Part shown: positions 35,988-45,649 of the stretch, piece after piece
How positions within the stretch are numbered: position 1 is the first letter of the stretch
Layout of the letters: each line of letters opens with the position of its first letter
Assembly: GCF_004210375.1 (NCBI RefSeq)
Contig: NC_134837.1
Location: forward strand, 164,465,310 to 164,529,309
Direction of reading: 5' to 3'
Source of the DNA: Tachypleus tridentatus
Lineage: Eukaryota > Arthropoda > Merostomata > Xiphosura > Limulidae
DNA length: 64,000 nucleotides
Position numbers and translations under genes: made by a program
The notes under the pieces: generated by a model
What the model was told of the DNA's origin: nothing
What the model saw: the letters and a program-made list of their open reading frames with translations, nothing else
Database searches by the model: none

Positions 35988-36155
35988 TGTCTTGTATTTA
36001 TCATTTCATCTTTGATTTGTTGGTTGATCCCTGACATTCCGAAGTCTGTGAATCTTCAGATTAGGCATGAAAATCATATCATCAATGATATGATTTATTG
36101 AACATGAACTAAGAAGAGCAGAGTATCTTGTTCTGAATGAAAAAAAAAAAAAAGG
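35988..36155 (+). CDS. anoctamin last visible exon: CWLIPDIPK, then frame loss
   Basis: It reads CLVFIISSLICWLIPDIPK, then SVNLQIRHENHIINDMIY and a TGA at 36099-36101. WLIPDIPxxxxxQIxxE is the diagnostic end of the anoctamin transmembrane domain. Relatives continue with a charged helical tail. Here a similar tail (IEHELRRAEYLVLNE followed by a lysine run) appears in the +1 frame from 36097, so a further frameshift is likely, though a genuinely short C-terminus cannot be excluded. The acceptor, a long T run then TAG, ends at 35987. The tail runs into an A14 homopolymer at 36140-36153, so I set the right end only loosely. Confidence 0.82.
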
Positions 36156-36450
36156 AGCCAGGTAGGAAGATACAAGTAAGTAGATCAAAAGTAAGTTTGT
36201 GAATATTCTGTTTGTTACTCAGTATATATTTTTATTTGTGTGTGAATAAGTAAGAGAGTATGGTTAGAGGTTATGGCTTGTGTAGGTGTGCATACTGCAT
36301 GTTAGCAGGTTCTTCAACTGATCAAAACTTGGTAAAACAAGATTCTAAACTTCAGTAAGGCAATAAGGTCGGTGGGTCATTCTATAAAATAAAATAGCCA
36401 GATAGGAAGATACAAGTATACCAGTAGTAAGTTTGTGAATATGCTGGTTT
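36145..36450 (+). repeat. direct repeat downstream of the last anoctamin exon
   Basis: AGCCAGGTAGGAAGATACAA followed by a GTAAGTTTGTGAATATTCTG-like stretch at about 36156-36212 recurs at about 36396-36443 with a few changes. The copies are about 240 bases apart and direct. The sequence between is AT-rich with GT-rich ends. It may be a local duplication that included the end of the preceding exon. Confidence 0.6.
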
Positions 36451-36454
36451 GTGT

Positions 36455-37785
36455 GTGTGTGTTATTGTTTTTATCAGTGTGAGTATACAGTGGTTGTCAG
36501 TTGTTTTTTTTAAGTATGCTGTCAGATTATCAACAGATTAAATTTCTTTATAATTGTAATGAAGAGTAAACTAAAGTTATTTGATTAACTCCAAGCATTA
36601 ATATTTACTTGGAGGAAAATTCTTTGAACTTAGTAAAAACTTCAGTTTATGAATTGGTACTTACTATTATAAATGTGTGCATTATTAAAAAATATTGAAC
36701 ATTTATCTTGATGTATTGGATACAACTTCGGTTTTAAACAGATTTGTGTTAAATTATGTACTTGTTTACATCCTTTAATAATAATTTGAATCACTCATTA
36801 GGGTGAATGAAAATTATAAAGTACAAAACTCATTTTTTAAAGTAATGGAACTTTAGTTTTGTTACTTCTCTTTAAGATGGGCTGATTTTTTTAAAAGCAT
36901 TTTTGACATAAATGTTTCTTTAAACATACATTTCATGTAAAAAATTTCGTGCGTATTTCAATCATCAGTAATTTATAGATTATATAGATGTTTACACACA
37001 TTCTCTCTTGTCATATAAAATTAAAACATTTCTATTATGCCAGTTGTAACTGTTACAAAATATTTCTTTATGTGAATTTTAAACCAGTTATTTTAATTCT
37101 TACAACTTTTACTTCTGTATATATTTTATTATTTAAAATTTATGAGCATTTCTGAAGAAATATTTGTTGACGTGTGCGTAATTATGAAGTATTTTTTCCT
37201 TTGTAATAAATGAAATTAAACCTGATTTACCAAAGTATTTAGTATTATTACCTGATGTAACATGTTCTATAGCAGGACTTTATAAATGTCGTAGCTTTGT
37301 TTCATATATTTCATTTATAAAATTACCTACTAACATCTCGCATTTAAACATATTTTTTTATTTTGAGTTTGAAGTTCCCAGTTCGTGTAACAAAGATAAA
37401 ATCAAAATTCTGAATATATTATTATGAAAGACTTTTGCCTTTTTTAAATTCATCCTTTAATCTTCAGAACTATTTCATCTGTTATGCTTCTTTAAATGTC
37501 CAAACTATGCCCCATCGATGGAACGATATCGAATTAATTCATTTCTTTATCAAATGAAAACTGTCGTTACAGGCTACATTTAATTTTAGGCTTAACTTCA
37601 TGTACACTGGCACAAATAACACATCTCGAAAACTATTGCGCACCGACATCACACATATATATACAAACCTTACTTGTTGGATTGTCATCATAGACTCATG
37701 TTAACTCTTAGTTTATATTCGGTCCATGTTGATAAAAGAATATTTCCAGAGTTGAGGGCGAGTGACGTTGTTAAGTCACCCTCCC
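36455..37785 (+). other. AT-rich sequence between the anoctamin region and a SINE/LINE cluster
   Basis: No exon, terminator or polyadenylation signal that I can tie to a gene. Confidence 0.4.
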
Positions 37786-37789
37786 TCTG

Positions 37790-38058
37790 GTATGGCCAGG
37801 TGGTTAAGGCGCTCGACTCGTAATCTGAGGGTCGCAGGTTCGAATCCCTGGCACACCAAACATGCTCGCCCTTTCAGCCGTAGGGGCGTTATAATGTACG
37901 ATCAATCCCATTATTCGTTGGTAAAAGAGTAGCCCAACATTTGACGGTGGATGGTGATGACTAGCTGTCTTCTCTCTAGTCTTACACTGCTGAAATAGGG
38001 ACGGTTAGCGTAGATAGCACTCGTGTAGCTTTGCGCGAAATTCAAAAAAACAAACCCT
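37790..38058 (+). repeat. tRNA-derived SINE, near full length
   Basis: TATGGCCAGGTGGTTAAGGC (A-box) and GGTTCGAATCC (B-box) head; body TCAATCCCATTATTCGTTGG, GATGGTGATGACTAGCTGTC; tail GCGCGAAATTCAAAAAAACA. It is less diverged than the intronic copies and abuts a LINE fragment at its 3' end. Confidence 0.93.
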
Positions 38059-38377
38059 TTGGTCTATCGAGTTAGTTTAATAAAAGATGTAACAATAACG
38101 GAAATACTAACAGCTATCAAAAATACAAAAAACAAAGCTCCTGGAGAAGATGGTATACAAGCTATTCTAAAACATGGTACTCAGAAATTATATGAACACC
38201 TAACAGCCTTATTTAATTTATCATTATTAGCCGGATATATCTCTGTTTCTTGAAAGGAAACAGTGATATTAATGTTCCAGAAAGAAGCAAAGAAACCAAA
38301 TAATTACCGCTCGATTAGCCTAACCAGTTGCATCATCAAAATTTTAGAAAGAATAATTAGTAACCGACTATCTATAT
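38059..38377 (+). pseudogene. non-LTR retrotransposon reverse-transcriptase fragment
   Basis: It reads ITEILTAIKNTKNKAPGEDG followed by IQAILKHG and LTALFNLSLLAGYISVS, a stop, KETVILMFQKEAKKPNNYRS, ISLTSCIIKILERII and SNRLS. These are the early RT motifs of LINEs (KAPGxDGI, LFNxSL.xGxxPxxWK, NYRPISLxSxxxKxLExxI). One in-frame TGA replaces the usual W-K boundary. It is cut at 38378 by the start of a pogo-like terminal repeat. The clade cannot be assigned safely. Confidence 0.85.
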
Positions 38378-38378
38378 A

Positions 38379-38640
38379 CAGTGGAGCGCTGTTAAGCCGC
38401 GGTATTTGGGGGGTCAACCTGCTTAACCGCGGCTTAAACCTTTGTGACTGAAAAGCCGAAATCGCCAATAGCTCCGCCGAGGAGCCTCATCCGGGCCATT
38501 GCGTGATCATTATATCGGATTATCGAATTAAAAATAATACTTTAATTATTGATCACTTTTTTCACGGATTTACCGCGGATTAACTTTAATGTATGGAGAG
38601 GTGTCATTCGGTAACAATGGCGGCCTCCATAAAGCTGACA
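38379..38640 (+). mobile_element. pogo/Tigger-like terminal fragment
   Basis: It begins after TA with CAGTGGAGCGCTGTTAAGCC and GCGGTATTTGGGGGG, followed by a GCTTAACCGCGGCTTAA inner repeat and a TTTACCGCGGATTAA echo at 38571. A CAGTG start with TA flank and CG-rich subterminal repeats is typical of pogo/Tigger-type elements and their MITEs. I found no matching right end, so it is either truncated or too diverged. It interrupts the LINE fragment on its left. Confidence 0.6.
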
Positions 38641-39005
38641 TAGGTACAGACTTATCAGACCTCAATAGTATCGAACATGTATAGGTCTGTTTTGGAAGAA
38701 GAATTACATGTATTCAAATGACTCTGAACGCATGTTTTTCTGCAGTTGTGGATGCCTCAGGCTCTTAACAACACTTATTGTAAGCAAGCAACATCGACAT
38801 CATATTGATCACACAGTTTGACACAGTATACATTACATTAAAGTGAAATGTTTTTAACTCTACCAAATATTAATCATAAACGTAATATGAATGAGAAATT
38901 AATTCAATTTTGAACCAGATACAGATATTCACAGAAATTAAATATGAGAATGGTTGTAATTATTTTATAACAGTAATATTGCATTAACATTAATAATGTA
39001 TTATT

Positions 39006-39180
39006 AATTCCATTGGCATAGCGCGTAAGGCGTGCGACTTTAGGGTCGCGGGTTGCTCGCGCTCATGCTCGCCTCCCAGCCGTGGGGCGTATAATGTGAC
39101 GATCAATCCCACTTTTCGTTGGTAAAGATATATGACTATATACATATAGGGACGGCTAGCACAGATAGGTATGCGAAATA
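39006..39180 (+). repeat. degenerate SINE copy
   Basis: Head GTAAGGCGTGCGACTTTAGG with GTCGCGGGTT; body GGGGCGTATAATGTGACGAT then CAATCCCACTTTTCGTTGGT. The middle is replaced by a TATATAC-rich stretch, and the end GGGACGGCTAGCACAGATAG is kept. Confidence 0.8.
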
Positions 39181-39329
39181 AACTTGCAATATATATATAT
39201 ATGTAGGTATAAATAAAATTGTACGAAGTGAAAGTTTAATATTAAGAGCACAACCTTGTTATTAATGGTTATATACTTATGCTGTATAATACTGAGTACT
39301 ATAAAGTAAAAGAATTTTAAACGTATACA

Positions 39330-39743
39330 AACCGTTGTCAGTGAATCAGATTTTAATGTCTCTTCAGGTTTGTCATCATTCACGATTGTCCTAACGCGTG
39401 TCTTTAATTTAGTTTTATCAGAACCTGAAGCAGGCTTGCTCACGTTTTCTGCTCTTTCTGTTTTCTTTTCTACTGAGTGATTTTCATTTATTGTCTGCAA
39501 GATGGTTGGTTCTGTTTGATTTTCCTTTAACACCATATTAGTTTCTCTTTTATTAAACTTATTTGTTGGGGCCTTCTCACACTCGGGGATCATTGAAACA
39601 GCTTCCAAAATGTCTAATTCCCTGGGGGTGATCTTTTCAGTTACAAGCTCCTGGTCTTCTAGCTTTGTATGAGCAAAAACACCACAAGACCCGAGGATGC
39701 GGTTTTTTAGAGCTTTCCATTTGCCCCGGGCTTTTTTATTCAC
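39330..39743 (-). CDS. candidate exon, charged cytoplasmic-type sequence, unknown gene
   Basis: An open - strand stretch of about 137 codons reading KKARGKWKALKNRILGSCGV, FAHTKLEDQELVTEKITPRE and ending near TLKSDSLTT before a possible donor (GTTTGT). It is basic at the start and Lys/Glu/Thr-rich after, with no hydrophobic segment, like a cytoplasmic tail. Codon use is plausible and it is the longest open stretch in the window. The right end is uncertain: a TGA lies just upstream, and the acceptor could be AAAAAAG before CCCGGGG. It lies 3' of the Cys-rich exons at 41.8-42.2 kb and may belong to that gene. I do not recognise the family. Confidence 0.5.
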
Positions 39744-40275
39744 GTTTCAGAAGCAACAAAGAACGCTAAACAATAATAAAATAATAATAATAAAAAATTA
39801 AAAATAAATGAGAAATAAAAACGCGATTTTTTTCTTTCAGTTTTCTATATAACCAATACTATTAAAGATTAACTCTAAATAGTTGTCTTTTTTGTTGGTT
39901 TTTTCGTAAGCAATCAGATCTACAAAAACATTTGATAAATCACCATATAGAAGTTTCGTAAGAAGTGTTAACTATAATTGAAAAGTTATTTTGACCTTAT
40001 TTGTAGGGTTAATTAAACATATTCAGCTTTACAAGGTTCATATTAGTGTTTTCACAAATTAACTACCAAAGGGGCACTGAAAACACTTGACATTTTCAAA
40101 TATCGAACCCTACTATTCAATTAAAAGATAACTGCGTTATGAGGTCAGATGCTCTCTCACCCCTGTTCCACATACTTTAATTATCAAGAACTGGAAGATA
40201 ACTTGTAGCTTACCACAAAGCAATAAGACAAATCGAAATTAGTGTTAGCTCTTCCATCCACCAAGGAAATCTTAC

Positions 40276-40331
40276 AACTGTAGGTTTGGTCGCCCAGGGG
40301 AAAGTAACCTTGAGAACCACTTCAGTTGGAT
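40276..40331 (-). CDS. candidate exon of the - strand Cys-rich gene
   Basis: It reads PTEVVLKVTFPWATKPTV between an acceptor (CTCTCTCTTAAG) and a donor (GTAAGA). Its phase (two leading bases, codon boundary at the end) is compatible with an A|GTAATG donor of the exon ending near 41775. The support is splice signals and openness only; I do not recognise the domain. Confidence 0.4.
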
Positions 40332-41479
40332 CTTAAGAGAGAGAGTTGTTTTTAAAACCGTTTTGCACATTGTATCGATTACATAAAACAGAAAGAAAAC
40401 TTCAAATGTAACTTTATAATAATAACAAAGTGTATAATTCTTTAAATTAAAAATAAACTTGATTTAACATATTAAACATTTTAATTAAATAAATATGATA
40501 TTTCTTACATTTATAATGTATTTTCATATTAAACATTGATAACAAACTTTACAATTTGACAACTGCATATATACATTTTTTCTTTACACTTTAAACGAAA
40601 ATTAGCAAAGAAAAATGACGCCTGTTATATTAGTTGAGCTCCTTACTAGTAGACAAGTAGTACAGTTATGTAATAACAATAACTATATAGTTATATATAT
40701 AATCAGTCAGGTTTTCCAACATATTTACATTGTGAGACGATATATCACAAAACCTACTGACTTTCCATTCCATACACACGTGATCAGACGATATAAGAAA
40801 AATCTCGACATTTTCTTTACGATAATTTACATATTATACAACTCAGTATAACACAGTGAGTTAAATCAACTTCGATTCACTTAAATTGTAAGAATATATA
40901 ACACAAATTAAACAAACCGTCTTTCCATTGACTACTTAATAAAGCCAGTTTGTTTGATCGCTATTCACTTACTGTATTAAGTTTTATAATTAACTTCTTC
41001 ACTTATTATGGTACATAATTATATTTTGCTATCGAATCTTATCCATTGAATGGTAGTTTCTGCGTCTTTATAACACTATTAAGAATAGTAATTTTTACAA
41101 ATTTGTCTTTACTGTAAATTTCCCAGATAAAGAACGATACCATTTTGATCATAAACACTGAACGTCGTACGTCACTGCTCATGAAGTTTTTTCGCTTACT
41201 TGGTAACAATTCTTTCTAATAGTTTTGTTCAGAACCTACGAGACGGTGCTAACGTTTTGATAATCCAATGTTATTATAATCTTATATTAAAACATTTGTT
41301 TTGTATTTGGACAAATTATTTTCTTTTATTACAAAAACGACATTATGTACACAAAATAAACGTATTAAACACAGATTTAAGTTATGTTTTGGGACATACA
41401 CTGTTTTAGTTACATATCTTTCGGTCTTTTTAGTGATAATGTAACGCACACAGATGTGCTATCGAGACGCCGTTATATT

Positions 41480-41595
41480 TGTTTGTTTTTCAATTTCGCG
41501 GATAGATGAACGAGGGCTTTCAGCGTTAGCCATTCCTAATTTTGAAATGATATACTGGAGGTAAGACAGCTATTCAATACTATTTGTCGTAAATG
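41480..41595 (-). repeat. SINE 3'-tail fragment
   Basis: TTTGTTTGTTTTTCAATTTC, CGAGGGCTTTCAGCGTTAGC and CATTCCTAATTTTGAAATGA match the reverse complement of the common SINE tail, diverged. Confidence 0.7.
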
Positions 41596-41774
41596 TTTCA
41601 GCCCATCTTTAAAAATGAGTAGTATGATTTCTCAGTAAAAGCAAAGCTTTTTAATGCATTAAAAACCATGAAAGTTATGAAGAAGTATCGTATTATAACA
41701 ATCTACTTGAACAAAAATAAACATCTTTAAAATGTTAAGAAAACAATAAAAGCAAACTTTAAAACCCTTTTGTT

Positions 41775-41943
41775 CCATTACTTCTACAAAGATCTTTATT
41801 ATCAACTCCTTCTTCATCACTAATTTCATCTTCAGGACAAGGTATGCAGGCGTCAGCGGCAAAAGATGTCATGTATGTCCTTCCTGGGCACGGCAGGCAG
41901 TGAGTTTGGAATCCATTGTCATAGTGACCAGGAGGACATGTAT
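41775..41943 (-). CDS. Cys-rich exon, ephrin-receptor-like/TNFR-type module
   Basis: It reads (Y)TCPPGHYDNGFQTHCLPCPG, RTYMTSFAADACIPCPEDE, then ISDEEGVDNKDLCR. The CPPG-x-Y...C-x-x-CPxGxY...A..C.xCP spacing is that of the ephrin-receptor-like (GCC2_GCC3) Cys-rich repeat found in many secreted or membrane proteins; TNFR-type repeats are the alternative. The acceptor on the - strand is CTTTTAG. The donor is taken as GTAATG after the last R codon; without splicing, a stop follows seven codons later. Six cysteines in the core should form three disulfides. It is an extracellular domain by family knowledge. Confidence 0.75.
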
Positions 41944-42127
41944 CTAAAAGCGTTAAAAGTATATAGCTAAACATTTATTTACCCAGTGTTAATTTTTATT
42001 CTTCTAACAACGTCTTTAGTGTCAAAAAGCGTATTTGTTTAACTAAAATTCCATACTTTTAAAAGTCTTTCATCTATTTGTGTTTAATGTGAACAGTTTA
42101 AAGTAACTGAGTATCATATATACTTAC

Positions 42128-42185
42128 AACACCTGTTAACATCTCTTTGGTATCCTCGAGTACAGTTGAGATTCTCGGCTGGAAC
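42128..42185 (-). CDS. exon of the Cys-rich gene: NCTRGYQRDVNRC
   Basis: It reads VPAENLNCTRGYQRDVNRC plus one base. The - strand acceptor is TTTTCTCCAG and the donor GTAAGTAT. It ends in phase 1, and the following exon starts with two bases (giving Tyr) before TCPPG, so the two join in frame to place C-Y-T-CPPG together. There is one N-x-T sequon (NCT). Confidence 0.7.
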
Positions 42186-43093
42186 CTGGAGAAAACAACA
42201 GAGAGTTAATATTTTTGTTAGCACCTTTTGTGTCACCGTTGGAAGTTTAAGGTTTTTTCACAATGAGCACGACGCACTAGTTATAATATGAATTATGACG
42301 CACTCTGTAAAATAACAACATAAATGTTACTTTTCGTGAGAAAAATAAAACGTGTCAAAACAGTTTCTTAACAGTTGACTTTTGTTTCTTTATGTTCTTC
42401 CTAATGGAGTTAACTAATGAAACTAATCACACAAACTTGGAAATTTATGAAATTACACACGATCTTTGTTTTTATTGGTACATTTGATTTCCGTTGGTGT
42501 TTCCCTTGCAAAATTCTTATTTGTCACAGTTAAACGTAAAACTGTTGTCACTGTTCATGTTAATATCAGTTATGAAAATGCAGGTTCTTTTGGGAATATT
42601 ACGTTGGTAAAATGTATCAGTAAATGATTGTGTCTTGCAAACAATAAAATATCAAATAATATCCTTATAATGCAGAAAATGCATGAAATTCATTCCGAGA
42701 AAATCTTTCATTTGAAGTTAATATAAAAGCAAATACTTAATTTTGTGTGGATTTATCAAGCTAAATAATATTGCGATCTAGCACCTTTCACTGTAAATTT
42801 AAAGTATTGTTTATTCAAAATACTTTCTTAAAAAAACTTCGTAGATATGATTTGTATCTTTATAGTTCATAAGATTTTGCTTCAACATTCACAAGTTGAG
42901 TTCATTATATCAAAATAACTTTGGAGCCTCATCACTTCTCTCTACAGGTTTTCCATAATCCATCTAGTCTCTGATCACATAGAAATCTATAATTCCTACA
43001 TCAGTGACGTGACTGATACGTCTGTGTGTACAGTAATATGCATATCTATCTAATTACTCTTCGGTTAGAAGACTGATATATTTTTTTACGTAC

Positions 43094-43132
43094 CGTCGCC
43101 TGGGACACTTCAGCGGTTTTTATCTCTGACAT
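43094..43132 (-). CDS. candidate first exon or exon part: MSEIKTAEVSQAT
   Basis: Thirteen codons from an ATG to a GTACGT donor, ending in phase 0, which matches the phase-0 start of the 42185 exon. A stop lies six codons upstream in frame, so this is either the start of the protein (then without a signal peptide, odd for an extracellular module) or an internal exon beginning at an AG in between. Confidence 0.35.
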
Positions 43133-43139
43133 TTGTGTT

Positions 43140-44425
43140 CGTACGACTTATTGCAGGTCTTTTTCCGAATTGTTCTGGCGAACCAAAATTATTTTTTCGA
43201 TGCTCTTACGTACAATAAATATCTTTGTTTCGAAAAATTTTAATTCTCATTTGAATATATTTTCATGATTTGTGCATATAAAAATTTACATTGAAAAGGT
43301 CTGTTACATACCTTTCCCAAAAGCAACCAATTTTCGGTTACATCACACCATTTACGAAATGTTAAGCTATGTTACAAAGTTGTTCTGATAATTTCTGTTC
43401 TGACGTGACTTCATATCAGATTGAGTCACATTATATGCCAGGTTGCATATTCAAAACTATAGTTTATAGGGATTAGTAAGCCACATCAAAACAAACTATT
43501 ATTGCTATGAATATCAGTGGCAGCCTTTGACGAATACTGTCTGTTTATTACAGGAGTACCGATAAGATTACGAGTTCGTCTTCATCACTGCCCTGAAATA
43601 GCTCTTTTCATGTCATCTTTAGCATCAACTGATGGAATGTGATGCATCTTCCAAGAGTATATTATAGCTGTCAATATCAACATCTGCACCTTGGAGTTGG
43701 GCAATATCACCCATTACTGGACTCCTGATTAGAACCAGTATATGGACGAACAAAGGGTCGCAAAATTTATCTGTAGAATGTGTAGTATTGATGGTAACAT
43801 TTATAGTAATTAGAGGTCGATATGCTTACCAATAGTTACCCCTGCTCATACCATACTTCAACATCGACACTTCCTCTCATGAAAATTAAGAAAAACTGAT
43901 TTCATGTTATTTCTAAAGTAATAATTCCTTGTAAGTGTATTTAACATTATTGTAATAATCTCTTTCATGCATTTATATTTCTGGGGAACCCACTTGAAGC
44001 TAATAAACCTTGCAGACATTCTACAATGGGTAACTGAGAAATTATATTCATGTTTATGTTATGCATAATTTAGATTTAATAAACAATAACAACTTGCCTA
44101 AGAGTTCAACTTGAAATTTAGGTAAAAGCAAATAAAATTTATACGAAGTTTTGCTTTGCAATTTCTTCTGACAATACAAGTCTTAGTCGGTATTTATGAT
44201 ATCAACCATAATAAGACTGCTAACAGATGTGTCATGATGCATATAAATTATAATTGAGTAATTACAAATCTGCAAACACTGTAACAATATTTAAATTAAA
44301 AAATCAGTTAAAGAATATTCACATATATAACTTATGTGACAAATACTGCATTCCACGGTGTTATATAAGGATTAATAACTACAATTAACTGTATCAAATA
44401 TTTTGTTCTTCAAAACTAATAAGAT
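43140..44425 (-). other. sequence with weak coding texture, no assignment
   Basis: On the - strand about 43730-43640 reads GDIAQLQGADVDIDSYNILL followed by EDASHSIS and a stop. In the next frames SVDAKDDMKRAIS and GSDEDELVILS follow. This looks like a decayed coding sequence, perhaps a transposase N-terminus, but I cannot name it. The remainder is AT-rich and featureless. Confidence 0.3.
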
Positions 44426-44430
44426 TTCAA

Positions 44431-44705
44431 TAGTTTGTTTTTTGAATTTCGCACAAAGCTACTCGAAGGCTATTTGTGCTAGTCATCCCTAATTTAGCAG
44501 TGTAAGACTAGATGGAAGGCAGCTAGTCATCACCACTCACCGCCAACTCTTGGGCTGCTCTTTTACCAACGAATAGTGGGATTGACCATAACATTATAAC
44601 GCCCCCACGGCTGGGAGGCGAGCATGTTTGGTGCGACCGCGATTCGAAGCCGCGACCCTCGGATTACGAGTCGAACGCCTTAACACATTTGGCCATGCTG
44701 GGCCA
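44431..44705 (-). repeat. tRNA-derived SINE, full length
   Basis: Reverse orientation: tail TTTTGAATTTCGCACAAAGC at the left, body CGAATAGTGGGATTGACC, and the tRNA head complement GATTCGAAGCCGCGACCCTC to TTTGGCCATGCTGGGCC at the right. Confidence 0.93.
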
Positions 44706-44858
44706 AGGTTTCAATAGATCTTTTGTCCTAAAAACGGTGATATGTTCATTACGCTATCAGTTTTGTTGTGCTGTTGCAATAAAGTTAATACCATGAATCA
44801 AACAGGCCTAAGATTTATAATAAATATTATGTAAATTGCAAATGCTACTTTCCCCTCA

Positions 44859-45081
44859 GGCCCAGCATAACCAAGTGGTTAAGGCACTCGACTCATCATC
44901 CGAAAGCCGCCGGTTCAAATCCCCGTTATAATGTTACGATCAATCCCACTATTCGTTGGTGAAAGAGTAACCCAAAAGTTGGCGGTAGGTGGTGATGAAT
45001 AGCTGCCTTCCCTTTCGTTTTACATTGTTAAATTGGGGACGGCTCGTGTAGCTTTACGCGAGATTCACAAACAAACAAACC
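44859..45081 (+). repeat. tRNA-derived SINE with internal deletion
   Basis: Head GGCCCAGCATAACCAAGTGG and GGTTCAAATCC, then straight to GTTATAATGTTACGATCAAT. About 25 bases of the usual linker are missing. Tail CGCGAGATTCACAAACAAAC. It lies head-to-head with the SINE at 44431-44705, about 150 bp away. Confidence 0.92.
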
Positions 45082-45649
45082 TATCTCTTAATTTAACGTT
45101 AAGATACATTTACTTCTAAATTTTTAAGTTGTTCATTTATCAGTTAAAACAACTGAAAACTGAGAAGAATAGCATGCAAAACTAATGTATAAATCAATTA
45201 CAAGATAGTACATGAATGAAATCCTTTGTTAAATGTTATTTTTGTTACTCTGAAACTTTGGTTTTTGAAACGTTGCTTTATATTTCTATAAATCTTCAAT
45301 TTCATAAATATCTTGTTACGTATTTCTCTTCGTTTTTGAAGTGTGTTCTTGGATATTAAAGGAGGTCCACATTGCAGCTTAACAGTGTGGGGTTCACTAT
45401 AATGGGGCTTTATTTATATATGTACAAGTCTTTGGGCCCTTTTTATTATGGCTGACATTTTAATAAATATTTCTGAAAAGATGTCTATGAATTTGTGTCA
45501 TTCGCTTATTCTAGATATTTCCGCAAGCCTATACAATGCGCATGCACATTATATATTGCACAGTATAAATCTGAGCATCACTTGCTGTCAGCAGCAGTTC
45601 AGTTTTTTCATGTTAAGGACGGGTGTATACTTTTTACAGAGATCCTTTT

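Larger units (their letters stand above)
958..36101 (+). pseudogene. anoctamin (TMEM16) family gene, partial, probably decayed
   Basis: Span of a split gene whose exons, read in order on the + strand, match the anoctamin family from the N-terminal cytoplasmic part ([14 protein letters not shown]) to the segment after the last helix (WLIPDIPK). Anoctamins are ten-helix membrane dimers acting as Ca2+-gated chloride channels or lipid scramblases. The LFDNG and Cys-rich loop motifs place it in the ANO1-7 branch rather than ANO8 or ANO10. Fourteen exon pieces are visible and adjacent visible exons agree in phase. Against a working gene: probable frameshifts near 12893, 14411, 15002 and 30474, a stop at 29386, loss of frame near 36097, altered Ca2+-site residues, and unseen exons between 1054-12813, 15116-18700, 20266-24117 and 31986-33034. 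Joining 20265 to 24118 or 31985 to 33035 directly would break the frame. Assembly errors could explain the single-base lesions but not the stop or the Glu-to-Lys changes. The family is certain; pseudogene status is inferred. Confidence 0.7.

Noticed and set aside
37800-37860. tRNA-like sequence with A and B boxes
   Set aside because: It continues into the SINE body and tail and recurs many times; it is a SINE head, not a tRNA gene. The same applies to the other copies.
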